Assembly (NCBI GenBank): GCA_947494325.1
Contig: CANLUS010000005.1
Span: 186,001 to 250,000, forward strand
DNA from: an uncultured Flavobacteriaceae bacterium
GTDB taxonomy: Bacteria; Bacteroidota; Bacteroidia; Flavobacteriales; Flavobacteriaceae
Length of the DNA stretch: 64,000 nucleotides
Reading direction: 5' to 3'
Shown piece by piece: positions 26,893 through 36,108 of this stretch. Position 1 is the first letter of the stretch; every line of letters begins with the position of its first letter. The position numbers were made by a program, and so were the translations under genes. Under the pieces are notes generated by a model. The model did no database searches. It was given only the letters and a program-made list of their open reading frames with translations, and had not been told where the DNA came from.

Positions 26893-27243
26893 ATGAAACT
26901 TATATTAAAAATGTTACTTACGGCGATAGCCGTGGTCATTCTTGCTGAACTATTACCGGGAATTCATGTTGATGGATATACCTCGGCGATTGTCGTTGCC
27001 ATTGTGCTGGGCTTACTTCGAATATTCGTACGACCATTACTTATATTATTTACCCTGCCTATAACAATTCTTACCTTGGGTTTGTTTCTATTTGTGATCA
27101 ATGCAATGATTATTTTACTGGCTGATAAATTAATAGATGGATTTGCCGTTTCTGGATTTTTGTATGCATTGCTTTTTAGTTTATTGCTGTCATTTTTCCA
27201 ATCGATACTATATTCCTTTTTAAAAGAGAAAAAACAAAAGTGA
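26893..27243 (+). CDS. YvlD/holin-family-4-like membrane protein
   Basis: About 116 residues from the ATG at 26893; the GTG at 26869 would add eight charged residues. Four hydrophobic helices with the YvlD pattern: LLPGIHVDGYTSAIVVAIVLGLLRIFVRPLL, LPITILTLGLFLFVINAMIILLADKLIDGF, and a final LLSFFQSILYSFLKEKK. Members are called phage holin family 4 in databases but are ordinary chromosomal membrane proteins. Function unknown. Confidence 0.85.
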   Translation: MKLILKMLLTAIAVVILAELLPGIHVDGYTSAIVVAIVLGLLRIFVRPLLILFTLPITILTLGLFLFVINAMIILLADKLIDGFAVSGFLYALLFSLLLSFFQSILYSFLKEKKQK

Positions 27244-27250
27244 TCATAAG

Positions 27251-27280
27251 TTGTTTTATAACAGAAAATTACTAATTTTG
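27251..27280 (+). promoter_or_regulatory. Complete Bacteroidota promoter of tig
   Basis: TTG (27251-27253), 19-base spacer, TAATTTTG (27273-27280): full match to the -33/-7 consensus, leaving a leader of about 50 bases. Confidence 0.75.
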
Positions 27281-27336
27281 CGCCCGCTTAGGTCTTAAAT
27301 TAAGCATATTATTAAGCAAAGAGAAATTAAGAAGAG

Positions 27337-28659
27337 ATGAACATTACTAAAGAAAATATCGACGCTCTAAATGCAGTTGTGAAAATTGATATTACGCAAG
27401 AAGATTATCAAAGTAAAGTAACCGAAATTTTACAGGATTATCGTAAAAAAGCGAATATCCCTGGTTTTAGAAAAGGGCATGTGCCAATGAGTTTGGTGAA
27501 AAAGCAATATGAGAAACCAGTTTTAATAGACGAGGTTAATAAATTATTACAAGATTCGTTGAGCAAATTTTTAGTAGAAGAGAAGCTCGATATTTTAGGG
27601 AATCCTTTACCGAAGGTACAAGAAGATTTTTCTTGGGATACTGAACAATTTTCTTTTGAATTTGAATTAGGTCTTTCTCCAGAATTTGAAGTGAATTTGA
27701 AGCCGAAAAAAGCGATTACACAATATAAAATTGTTGCAGATAAAAAAATGATTGATGACCAGGCTGCTAATATTCAGGAGCGTTATGGTAAAATCATCTC
27801 TCAAACTGAAGTTGTAGAAGGAGCAAATGTAACAGGTACATTTGTGAGTGAAGAAAAGGAGATTGAGAAGAAAACAACGTTTAAGTTAGATGTCGTTAAA
27901 GGAAAACCTAATGCGAAAAAATTCTTAGGAGCAAAGGCTGGGGATGTTATCAAATTAAAGACAAAAGGATTATTTAACGATGATCATTTATTAGAAACTC
28001 ATCTAGGTGTTTCTCATGATGACGCGCATGGATTGGCAATTGAAGTTCAATTTACACTAGAGGAAACGAGTACAACAGAACCGGCAAAATTAGATCAAGA
28101 GTTATTCGATAAATTGTTTGGTAAAGATGTAGTAAAAACCGAAAAAGAGTTTAGAACTAAATTACAGGAAGATGCCGAAAAACAGTTCGAACAGCAAGCA
28201 GATCAGCAATTGTTAAATGCTGTTACTGAAAGCTTGATAGAAAATACAAAGTTCGATTTACCAGCAGAGTTTTTGCAAAAATGGTTGGCTGTAGCTGGAG
28301 AAAAACAGTTGTCAGAAGAGGAAGCTGCTGAAGAGTTTAACCGGTCAGAAAAAGGATTGCGTTATCAATTAATTGAAGGAAAAATAAGTAAGGATAATAA
28401 CTTACAAGTTACCTTCGAGGAATTAAAAGAGTTTGCGAAAGGTTTTATAAAAGGTCAAATGGCACAGTTTGGCAATGCGAATCCAGAGGAAAAAGAATTA
28501 GACGATATTGCTGGTAGAATTTTAGGGAATCAAGAGGAAGCAAAACGTTTATCTGAACAATTGATGAGCCAAAAACTATTGACTTTTTATAAAGAGAATG
28601 TGAAGTTAAAAGAAAAAGAGGTTTCTTTTGATGATTTTGTAAAGGAAGTTTATAAATAA
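27337..28659 (+). CDS. tig: Trigger factor
   Basis: Ribosome-bound folding chaperone and prolyl isomerase. The 440-residue protein has the N-terminal ribosome-binding loop IPGFRKGHVPMSLVKKQY, then a region standing in for the FKBP domain (about 150-250, divergent), and the helical C-terminal arms (FDLPAEFLQKWLAVAG onward). It has its own strong promoter and terminator. It is not beside clpP-clpX, which in many bacteria, including many flavobacteria, follow tig; here they are about 25 kb away. Confidence 0.95.
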   Translation: MNITKENIDALNAVVKIDITQEDYQSKVTEILQDYRKKANIPGFRKGHVPMSLVKKQYEKPVLIDEVNKLLQDSLSKFLVEEKLDILGNPLPKVQEDFSWDTEQFSFEFELGLSPEFEVNLKPKKAITQYKIVADKKMIDDQAANIQERYGKIISQTEVVEGANVTGTFVSEEKEIEKKTTFKLDVVKGKPNAKKFLGAKAGDVIKLKTKGLFNDDHLLETHLGVSHDDAHGLAIEVQFTLEETSTTEPAKLDQELFDKLFGKDVVKTEKEFRTKLQEDAEKQFEQQADQQLLNAVTESLIENTKFDLPAEFLQKWLAVAGEKQLSEEEAAEEFNRSEKGLRYQLIEGKISKDNNLQVTFEELKEFAKGFIKGQMAQFGNANPEEKELDDIAGRILGNQEEAKRLSEQLMSQKLLTFYKENVKLKEKEVSFDDFVKEVYK

Positions 28660-28707
28660 TAATTAGTTAACGAACTATTAGCGATAAGCGAATAGTTAAA
28701 AATAAAT

Positions 28708-28742
28708 AAAAACCGTTCTAAATAATTTGGAGCGGTTTTTTG
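28708..28742 (+). terminator. Terminator after tig
   Basis: AAAACCGTTC and GAGCGGTTTT pair with one G-T wobble, followed by a T run, about 50 bases past the tig stop. Confidence 0.8.
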
Positions 28743-28781
28743 CGTTTGAATTTATAGGTTTTTAAATTAAGCCAAAAAAGG

Positions 28782-28789
28782 TATCTTTG
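28782..28789 (+). promoter_or_regulatory. -7 element of the first OmpA-family gene
   Basis: TATCTTTG, 28 bases before the ATG at 28817, matches TAnnTTTG; no TTG at the expected spacing. Confidence 0.5.
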
Positions 28790-28816
28790 ATACTATAATT
28801 GTAATATTTAGAACAA

Positions 28817-29731
28817 ATGAAGCAATTTTTACTTATTTTTTTCATCGCGTTTACTGTAACTACAGTATGCGCGCAAGAGTCAGATTGTAATCAAACGATT
28901 AGTGGTGAAGTAAGAGATAAGATATCTACTGATGTCTTAGTGGATGCTGAAGTGACTTTGAGCGATGAAAACGGAACAATTTTACAGACACAAACCATTA
29001 AAGATGATGGTTTTTTCTCTTTTAAGATAGACTGTGAAACAAAGTATACCTTGAAAGGTATGAAAGAAGAGTTTACCGCAGAGTCAAAAACGTTTACCAC
29101 TACGAATCAAGCAGGAAGAGTCTTACAGTTGATCATTTTATTAGATAAAGGAAATATTGATTTTGTAAGTGATGGTGCTGCGAATGCCAAAACTATTGAT
29201 AGTGTGACAACAGCTCAAGTGGAAATATCGGCAGTTGAGGTGGACGTCCCAACTACAAGTCCAGATATTCCCGTTAAGACGATTGAAAAGCCTGTTGTTG
29301 TAAAAGAAGTTATAGAAAAAGAAAATCCAATGAAAAAACTTCCAGAAGAGACTAAGGTTGAGAATTCTGAGAGATATGCTAAAAAAATTAATCCTGTGTA
29401 CTTTGATTATGAATCTTCATGGTTAAACCAAAAGGCGAAAAATGATCTTTTGAAAATTGTGGACTTGATGCGAAAGAATCCAAAAATGATTGTTAAATGT
29501 GCTGCACATACCGATGCGAAGGGAGATGTAAAGTACAATCAATGGATGTCTGATAGACGTGCGAAAAGAGTGATTGATTATATTGTAGGTAAAGGTATTT
29601 CGAGCTCGAGAATTAGCGGAAAAGGTTTTGAAGAAAAATTCATTATAAATAAATGTACCAATGACGTTGAATGTACCGATGAAGAGAGAGCTGCAAATCG
29701 CAGGGTCGAATTTGTAATTGTGAAAATGTAA
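28817..29731 (+). CDS. OmpA-family protein with carboxypeptidase-like domain (1)
   Basis: 304 residues: signal peptide (TVTTVCAQ), a CarboxypepD_reg-like beta-sandwich (about 23-110, ISGEVRDKISTDVLVDAEVTL ... FSFKIDC), a Val/Glu/Lys-rich linker (about 120-185), and a C-terminal OmpA domain (about 195-304) with the peptidoglycan-binding residues in AAHTDAKGDVKYNQWMSDRRAKRV. It would hold the outer membrane to the cell wall. An extra Cys pair (NKCTNDVECTDEE) lies in the OmpA domain and recurs in the two paralogues downstream. Confidence 0.9.
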   Translation: MKQFLLIFFIAFTVTTVCAQESDCNQTISGEVRDKISTDVLVDAEVTLSDENGTILQTQTIKDDGFFSFKIDCETKYTLKGMKEEFTAESKTFTTTNQAGRVLQLIILLDKGNIDFVSDGAANAKTIDSVTTAQVEISAVEVDVPTTSPDIPVKTIEKPVVVKEVIEKENPMKKLPEETKVENSERYAKKINPVYFDYESSWLNQKAKNDLLKIVDLMRKNPKMIVKCAAHTDAKGDVKYNQWMSDRRAKRVIDYIVGKGISSSRISGKGFEEKFIINKCTNDVECTDEERAANRRVEFVIVKM

Positions 29732-29739
29732 ATTAATTA

Positions 29740-30534
29740 ATGGTACGTTTTTTAATTATAATTACAATGATTTGTGCTTGTTCGAATGGCTTTGGACAGG
29801 TTCAAAAGAGTTGCAGTCAAATAATTTCAGGCGAAGTAAGAGATAAGGTAACAATTAATTTATTGGAAGACGCCGAAGTAATCTTGAGCAATGATGAAAA
29901 TATTATCTTAGAGACTCATGTTATAAAAGAAGATGGTTTATTTTCTTTTAAGGTGGATTGTGATTTGGTATTTAAGTTAGAAGTGAAAAAAGATGGGTTT
30001 ATTGGTCAATCAAAGACTATAACCACCACTAACGAAGTTGATAAAGAAGTTAAACTACTTCTATTTGCGAATAAGGACATAAGTAATTTGTATGAAGGCG
30101 AAGAGTTTGAATCTCAATTTAAGAATGTGATCTGTGTCTTGTATAAGAATGAGAAATTAGAGCTTTTTGATAGAGATAAGTTTAAAGTGAGTATTCAACC
30201 TGTTTATTTCAATTATAGATCAGCTCATTTAAATATGAAAGCTAGAAAACACTTAAAAAAAGTAGTCAATTTAATGGAACAATACCCTAAAATGATTATC
30301 GAATGTGGTGGTTTTACTGATTCTAAACGCTCCTTACAATATAATCAACAGTTATCCGATAAACGGGCAAAAAAAGTCGTTGATTATATTGTTAGGAGAG
30401 GAATTGCCCAATCTAGAATTAGCGGCAAGGGATATGGTGCGGAATTTTTAGTTAATAATTGTAGAATCGAAAAGTGCACCAATGAGGAACGAGCATTGAA
30501 TCGTAGAACTAATATGATTGTTATAAAAATTTAA
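29740..30534 (+). CDS. OmpA-family protein with carboxypeptidase-like domain (2)
   Basis: 264 residues, a shorter duplicate of the gene 8 bases upstream: signal peptide (MICACSNGFGQ), CarboxypepD_reg-like domain (ISGEVRDKVTINLLEDAEVIL), short linker, OmpA domain. The binding-site segment reads GGFTDSKRSLQYNQQLSDKRAKKV, so the acidic TD and the Arg are kept. The Val/Glu/Lys linker of paralogue 1 is missing. Probably co-transcribed with paralogue 1. Confidence 0.88.
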   Translation: MVRFLIIITMICACSNGFGQVQKSCSQIISGEVRDKVTINLLEDAEVILSNDENIILETHVIKEDGLFSFKVDCDLVFKLEVKKDGFIGQSKTITTTNEVDKEVKLLLFANKDISNLYEGEEFESQFKNVICVLYKNEKLELFDRDKFKVSIQPVYFNYRSAHLNMKARKHLKKVVNLMEQYPKMIIECGGFTDSKRSLQYNQQLSDKRAKKVVDYIVRRGIAQSRISGKGYGAEFLVNNCRIEKCTNEERALNRRTNMIVIKI

Positions 30535-30552
30535 GTAATACAGAAATAGTTG

Positions 30553-30560
30553 TAATTTTG
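30553..30560 (+). promoter_or_regulatory. -7 element of the third OmpA-family gene
   Basis: TAATTTTG lies 36 bases before the ATG at 30596 and matches TAnnTTTG. Confidence 0.45.
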
Positions 30561-30595
30561 GTACACCATTTGCTTATATAAAAGAAAACCAACCA

Positions 30596-32164
30596 ATGAA
30601 ACGATTTTTATGCTCCCTGATACTATTGTTAAGTAGTATGTTCATATCAGCCCAAATTGAACGGGCCGATTCTATTATGGCGGCTGCTTACAGTATTAAA
30701 AGTATCGATGCCAATACCAGATATTCTGATTTTGGTTCGACTTTTATGGGAGAAAAGATTGTATTCTCTTCTACAAGAAAAAAACCCGGAATTAATAATA
30801 GAGTTTGGAGAGGTAATAAACAGCCTTTTTTAGATTTATACGTTGGTGATTTGACCGAAAGTGGTGAGATTAAAAATGTAAAGCCTTTTTCAGAAAATGT
30901 TAACACCAAATACCACGATGCTTTTGTAAGCTTTACGGCCGATTTAAAAGAAGTTTATTTTACGTCGAATGATAAGGTAAATAGAAGAATAAAATCTAAG
31001 AGTGTAAAAATATTTAAAGCAACTATTGCCGAAAATGGTGAGTGGAAAAACTTAGAAAATCTTCCTTTTAATAGTGATGGTCATGACGCAGGACATCCAT
31101 TTATTAGTAGAGATGGTGAGCGTATTTACTTTGTATCCGATATGCCAGGAACATTGGGCGATAAAGATATTTTTTATGTAGAAATAAAGAATGGTTACTA
31201 TGGGAAACCCGTAAACTTAGGGCCTACGGTAAATTCACCTTATAAAGAATATACGCCCTATATAGATGGCGATTTAATATACTTCTCTTCGAACAGAAAA
31301 GGTGGCGAAGGCGGATTAGATGTATATGTCACTAAATTAGATGGTTCAATACCAGAACCTATCAATTTAGGAACAACAATAAATAGCAAAAGAGACGATT
31401 TTTCATTTATTATTAATAGTGAGAAACTACAAGGTTATTTTTCGTCTAATAGAGAAGGTGGTGAAGGTGACGACGATATTTACACCTTTGTTCAAAAAAC
31501 AACAATTAGCCTATGTGATCAATCTGTAGCAGGTGTTATTAAAGATAAAGTAACAGGTTTTACCGTGCAGAATGCTTTAGTTACCCTCATCGACAACGAA
31601 GGAAACAAACTTAGAACAGTATCTACCTTGGCGGATGGTGTATTTTATTTCGGATTGGATTGTGCCGTAGATTATACTATTGAAGTTTCAAAAAACGGAT
31701 TTTTTCCATCAACTACCATGCTAGCCACATCGAATGCAAATGGCTTAAAAAATGAATTGGAGATATTCATTGATGAGAAAGAATTCATTATGAGAGATAG
31801 TATTCAATTATTAAATGTTGAGAATATTCGCTTTGAGTTAAATAAAGCCGACATTAAGGAAGCTTCCGAAAAGGCCTTAGGTAAAGTAGTTCGACTAATG
31901 GAAAAATATCCAAACATGGTGATTGATTTTGGAGCTCATACTGATTCAAGAGGTCCCGATGCCCTTAATTTATGGTTGTCGAAACAACGAGCAGCTGCAA
32001 CAGTTGCATATTTAGTGGCTCAAGGAATTGATGAAGGTCGAATTACGGGTGCGGGTTATGGAGAAACGAAATTATTGAACAAGTGCGCCAATAATGTCAA
32101 ATGTAAAGAAGTCGAACACAATGTGAACAAGCGTACCGAATTTATAGTTATTAAAAAAGAATAA
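30596..32164 (+). CDS. OmpA-family protein with PD40 propeller (3)
   Basis: 522 residues: signal peptide (MFISAQ), a WD40-like PD40 beta-propeller (about 40-295, with repeated YFTSND, YFVSDMPGTLGDKDIF, YFSSNRKGGEGGLDVYV, YFSSNREGGEGDDDIYTF), a CarboxypepD_reg-like domain (about 305-385) and an OmpA domain (about 405-522, FGAHTDSRGPDALNLWLSKQRA). This architecture matches the PD40/OmpA proteins often found with type IX secretion and PorE-like envelope anchors, but I cannot assign it to a specific one. It follows two related OmpA genes and ends at a terminator. Confidence 0.9.
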   Translation: MKRFLCSLILLLSSMFISAQIERADSIMAAAYSIKSIDANTRYSDFGSTFMGEKIVFSSTRKKPGINNRVWRGNKQPFLDLYVGDLTESGEIKNVKPFSENVNTKYHDAFVSFTADLKEVYFTSNDKVNRRIKSKSVKIFKATIAENGEWKNLENLPFNSDGHDAGHPFISRDGERIYFVSDMPGTLGDKDIFYVEIKNGYYGKPVNLGPTVNSPYKEYTPYIDGDLIYFSSNRKGGEGGLDVYVTKLDGSIPEPINLGTTINSKRDDFSFIINSEKLQGYFSSNREGGEGDDDIYTFVQKTTISLCDQSVAGVIKDKVTGFTVQNALVTLIDNEGNKLRTVSTLADGVFYFGLDCAVDYTIEVSKNGFFPSTTMLATSNANGLKNELEIFIDEKEFIMRDSIQLLNVENIRFELNKADIKEASEKALGKVVRLMEKYPNMVIDFGAHTDSRGPDALNLWLSKQRAAATVAYLVAQGIDEGRITGAGYGETKLLNKCANNVKCKEVEHNVNKRTEFIVIKKE

Positions 32165-32186
32165 TACTTTTGAGCATATATAGAAA

Positions 32187-32214
32187 AAAAGCACTCATTT
32201 GAGTGCTTTTTTTT
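32187..32214 (+). terminator. Terminator after the OmpA cluster
   Basis: AAAAGCACTC, ATTT loop, GAGTGCTTTT and further Ts, 23 bases past the stop. Confidence 0.85.
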
Positions 32215-32280
32215 ATGCCATCTCTATAAGTTTCAATAAAATATGTAATTTCGCACATCATTAGAAATTTAAGGCTTAAA

Positions 32281-35200
32281 ATGAGCATGAAGTATAGAGA
32301 ATATAAAGGATTAGATCTTCCGAAAGTTGCAAAAGAAACCCTACAGTTTTGGGAAGAAAATGATATATTCAATAAGAGTATTATATCAAGAGACGAGAAC
32401 AAGCCTTTTGTGTTTTTTGAAGGGCCTCCTTCAGCAAATGGTTTACCTGGTATTCATCATGTAATGGGACGTGCTATTAAAGATATTTTTTGCCGATATA
32501 AAACCTTACAGGGATATCAAGTCAAACGAAAAGCTGGTTGGGATACACATGGCCTGCCTATTGAATTAGGTGTCGAAAAAGAGTTGGGCATTACCAAAGA
32601 AGATATTGGAAAAAAGATATCTGTCGAAGAGTATAACGAGGCCTGTAAAAAAGCAGTGATGCGTTATACTGACGTTTGGGAAGAATTGACCCGTAAAATG
32701 GGGCATTGGGTTGATATGAATGATCCTTATATCACCTATAAACCCAAATATATAGAAACAGTTTGGTGGTTATTAAAGCAAATCTATCAAAAAGACTTAT
32801 TGTATAAAGGATATACCATTCAGCCATATTCACCTAAGGCAGGTACTGGTTTAAGTTCACATGAGTTAAATCAGCCGGGCACGTATCAAGATGTGACCGA
32901 TACGACGGTGGTGGCTCAGTTTAAAGCAAAAACAGCTTCGTTACCAGATTTTTTACAAAATGAAGGAACTATCTTCTTCTTAGCTTGGACGACCACACCA
33001 TGGACCTTGCCAAGTAATACGGCCCTAACAGTTGGAAATAAAATTGATTATGTACTAGTAGAAACCTATAATCAATATACATTCAAGCCAATGAATGTGA
33101 TCTTGGCTAAAAAATTAGTTGCAAAACAATTTTCAGGAAAGTTCGAGGAGGTTGAAAGTAAACATGATTTACTATCTTATGAAGCGGGGGCGAAGAAAAT
33201 TCCTTTTTATGTGGTAAAAGAATTTAAAGGGAAAGACCTTGTCGGAATTCGTTATGAACAATTGTTAGAATATGCCTTACCAAATGATAATCCAGAGAAT
33301 GCATTTAGGGTAATTGCTGGTGATTTTGTAACAACCGAAGATGGTACAGGTATTGTGCATACGGCGCCTACTTTTGGTGCTGATGATGCATTGGTAGCCA
33401 AACAAGCGGTTCCAGAAGTTCCACCATTATTAGTGAAAGATACCAATGATAATTTGGTGCCATTAGTTGATCTTCAAGGGAAATTTAGACCAGAAATGGA
33501 TGAGTTTGGAGGGAAGTATGTCAAGAATGAATACTATGCTGATGGTGAGGCTCCCGAGCGCTCTATAGATGTCGAATTAGCAATTAAATTAAAAGAAGAA
33601 AATAAAGCCTTTAAGGTTGAAAAATATAAACATAGCTATCCGAACTGTTGGAGAACAGATAAGCCAATTTTGTATTATCCCTTAGATTCATGGTTCGTCA
33701 AAGTATCCGATAAGAGAGATAGAATGTTCGAATTGAACGAAACGATCAATTGGAAACCAAAATCAACTGGTGAAGGTCGTTTTGGAAACTGGCTCAAAAA
33801 TGCCAATGATTGGAATTTATCACGTTCAAGGTTTTGGGGGATTCCACTACCAATTTGGAGAACAGAAGATGGTAAAGAAGAAATTATAATTGGTTCTGTT
33901 GAAGAATTAAAAAATGAAATGGAGCGTTCTGTAAAGGCGGGATGTATGGATGCCGCAATTTTCGAAGATTTCGAAGTAGGTAATATGGATGAAGAGAATT
34001 ATGATAAAATTGATTTGCATAAAAATGTAGTTGATCAAATTGTATTAGTATCTCCGACAGGAAAGACAATGAAACGCGAATCTGATTTAATCGATGTATG
34101 GTTTGATTCTGGTTCAATGCCATATGCTCAATGGCATTATCCCTTTGAAAATAAGGAATTAATAGATGAAAATAAATTCTTTCCAGCCGATTTTATTGCT
34201 GAAGGTGTTGACCAAACAAGAGGTTGGTTTTATACACAGCATGCGATTGGAACTTTAGTGTTCGATTCTGTTGCCTATAAAAATGTAGTATCTAATGGAT
34301 TGGTATTGGATAAAGAAGGTAAAAAGATGTCAAAACGCTTAGGGAATGCTGCGGATCCTTTTGAAACAATGGATACATATGGGCCCGATGCAACACGTTG
34401 GTACATGATTTCCAATGCAAACCCATGGGATAACTTAAAGTTTGATATTGATGGGATAGATGAGGTGCGACGTAAATTCTTTGGAACGCTATACAATACC
34501 TATTCGTTTTTCACTTTGTATGCTAATATTGATAAGTTCACGTATGCCGAAGCTGATATTGCTATTGCTGAGCGTCCTGAAATTGATCGTTGGATTTTAT
34601 CTGAATTGAATACTTTGATCAAAAATGTCGAATCGTTTTATGAAGATTATGAACCTACAAAAGTGACAAGAGCAATACAATACTTTGTAACCGAAAACTT
34701 AAGTAATTGGTTCGTTCGATTAAGCAGAAGACGTTTTTGGAAAGGAGACTATGGTCAAGATAAAATATCGGCCTATCAAACGTTATATACGTGTATGTTA
34801 ACTGTGGCTAAGCTAAGTTCTCCAATTGCACCATTTTTTATGGATCAATTATATAGAGATTTGATTGCTGCAACGGCAAAGGAAAATGTTGAATCTGTTC
34901 ATTTGGCCAATTTTCCTGCATACGAAAAAGAGTTAGTAGACGTTTCATTAGAACGTAAAATGCAAAAAGCACAGACAATTTCGTCGATGGTATTGTCATT
35001 ACGTAAAAAAGAAATGATCAAGGTACGTCAACCATTACAACGCATCATGATCCCTGTATTAGATGCTCAGGATCGTGAAGATGTCGAAGCTGTTGCGAAT
35101 TTAATCATAGCAGAAGTAAACGTAAAAGAAATAGAACTGATCGATGATGCTTCGGGTATTTTAGTTAAGAATATCAAGCCCAATTTTAAGGTCTTAGGAC

Positions 35201-35685
35201 CTAAATTTGGAAAAGACATGCGTTTAGTAGCAGGAGAGGTACAAAAGTTAGATCAAAAAGATATTAACAAAATTGAAAAAGATGGTAAAATTGCCATTGA
35301 AATTAATGGCGAAAATATTATATTGAGCCTCGATGAAGTTGAAATATCTTCGCAAGATATAGAAGGGTGGTTAGTTGCTAATCAAGGCAATTTAACGGTT
35401 GCATTAGACGTTACTATATCTGAGATTTTACGAAAAGAAGGTATTGCTAGAGAATTGGTGAATAGAATTCAGAATTTACGTAAAGAATCTGGTCTAGAAG
35501 TAACCGATAAGATAAAATTAAGTATTAAAAAAGATGGAATTGTAGACGAAGCAATTTTAAGTAATGAAGCATATATAAAAAACGAAACCTTAACCAATGA
35601 ATTAGTATTGATTGATGATGTAAAAAACGGTACAGAAATTGCTTTTGACGATGTAAAAACCGAATTATTAATCGAAAAAAATTAA
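32281..35685 (+). CDS. ileS: Isoleucyl-tRNA synthetase
   Basis: Charges tRNA-Ile in the cytoplasm. The 1134-residue protein has the class I HIGH-type motif in GLPGIHHVMGRA, the editing domain (AWTTTPWTLPSNTAL, TEDGTGIVHTAPTFGADD), DVWFDSGSMPYAQ, GWFYTQHAIG, and the KMSKS-type loop GKKMSKRLGN (Lys682-Lys685). The anticodon-binding domain and a long C-terminal region follow. The length is of the longer (eukaryote-like) IleRS type, which often goes with mupirocin insensitivity in other organisms; that is only a class association. A near-consensus TAATTTCG lies about 30 bases upstream. Confidence 0.97.
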   Translation: MSMKYREYKGLDLPKVAKETLQFWEENDIFNKSIISRDENKPFVFFEGPPSANGLPGIHHVMGRAIKDIFCRYKTLQGYQVKRKAGWDTHGLPIELGVEKELGITKEDIGKKISVEEYNEACKKAVMRYTDVWEELTRKMGHWVDMNDPYITYKPKYIETVWWLLKQIYQKDLLYKGYTIQPYSPKAGTGLSSHELNQPGTYQDVTDTTVVAQFKAKTASLPDFLQNEGTIFFLAWTTTPWTLPSNTALTVGNKIDYVLVETYNQYTFKPMNVILAKKLVAKQFSGKFEEVESKHDLLSYEAGAKKIPFYVVKEFKGKDLVGIRYEQLLEYALPNDNPENAFRVIAGDFVTTEDGTGIVHTAPTFGADDALVAKQAVPEVPPLLVKDTNDNLVPLVDLQGKFRPEMDEFGGKYVKNEYYADGEAPERSIDVELAIKLKEENKAFKVEKYKHSYPNCWRTDKPILYYPLDSWFVKVSDKRDRMFELNETINWKPKSTGEGRFGNWLKNANDWNLSRSRFWGIPLPIWRTEDGKEEIIIGSVEELKNEMERSVKAGCMDAAIFEDFEVGNMDEENYDKIDLHKNVVDQIVLVSPTGKTMKRESDLIDVWFDSGSMPYAQWHYPFENKELIDENKFFPADFIAEGVDQTRGWFYTQHAIGTLVFDSVAYKNVVSNGLVLDKEGKKMSKRLGNAADPFETMDTYGPDATRWYMISNANPWDNLKFDIDGIDEVRRKFFGTLYNTYSFFTLYANIDKFTYAEADIAIAERPEIDRWILSELNTLIKNVESFYEDYEPTKVTRAIQYFVTENLSNWFVRLSRRRFWKGDYGQDKISAYQTLYTCMLTVAKLSSPIAPFFMDQLYRDLIAATAKENVESVHLANFPAYEKELVDVSLERKMQKAQTISSMVLSLRKKEMIKVRQPLQRIMIPVLDAQDREDVEAVANLIIAEVNVKEIELIDDASGILVKNIKPNFKVLGPKFGKDMRLVAGEVQKLDQKDINKIEKDGKIAIEINGENIILSLDEVEISSQDIEGWLVANQGNLTVALDVTISEILRKEGIARELVNRIQNLRKESGLEVTDKIKLSIKKDGIVDEAILSNEAYIKNETLTNELVLIDDVKNGTEIAFDDVKTELLIEKN

Positions 35686-35689
35686 AGTT

Positions 35690-36067
35690 ATGATTGAAAA
35701 TAAAACAAGATACTCTGATAGCGATTTGCAAGAGTTCAGAGAAATAATAGAAGAGAAGATACGTAAAGCGAAAGAAGATTTAGCCTTATTGAGAAGTTCT
35801 TACATGAATGATGGAAATAATGGAACTGAAGATACATCACCAACGTTTAAAGCTTTTGAAGAAGGTTCTGAAACAATGTCGAAAGAAGCAAATGTACAAT
35901 TAGCAATTCGTCAAGAGAAATTTATTAGAGATTTGTCAAACGCGATCTTGCGTATAGAAAATAAAACCTATGGCGTATGTAGAGTTACGGGTAAATTAAT
36001 TCAGAAAGAACGCTTAAAATTGGTGCCACATGCTACTTTGAGTATTGAAGCCAAAATGCGACAATAA
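35690..36067 (+). CDS. DksA/TraR-like protein lacking most zinc ligands
   Basis: 125 residues with an N-terminal coiled-coil (DLQEFREIIEEKIRKAKEDLALLRSSY), a conserved acidic turn (EDTSPTFKAFEEGSETMSKE) and a degenerate zinc-ribbon region, YGVCRVTGKLIQKERLKLVPHATLSIEA. The fold order matches DksA/TraR proteins that enter the RNA polymerase secondary channel. Of the four usual Cys only the first is present (GVCRVT; the second pair is ATLSIEA), so the ribbon is probably zinc-free. It begins 4 bases after ileS and is followed by a terminator, so it is co-transcribed with ileS. Confidence 0.9.
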   Translation: MIENKTRYSDSDLQEFREIIEEKIRKAKEDLALLRSSYMNDGNNGTEDTSPTFKAFEEGSETMSKEANVQLAIRQEKFIRDLSNAILRIENKTYGVCRVTGKLIQKERLKLVPHATLSIEAKMRQ

Positions 36068-36073
36068 AAAAAT

Positions 36074-36098
36074 AAAGCTTCCTTCGGAGGCTTTTTTT
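36074..36098 (+). terminator. Terminator after the DksA-like gene
   Basis: AAAGCTTCC, loop TTC, GGAGGCTTT then Ts; one G-T wobble; 6 bases past the stop. Confidence 0.8.
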
Positions 36099-36108
36099 AT
36101 ACTTCCTG

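Noticed and set aside
28673-28697. Small inverted repeat AACTATT...AATAGTT downstream of tig
   Set aside because: Only 7 bp in very AT-rich DNA and immediately before a better terminator; probably chance.
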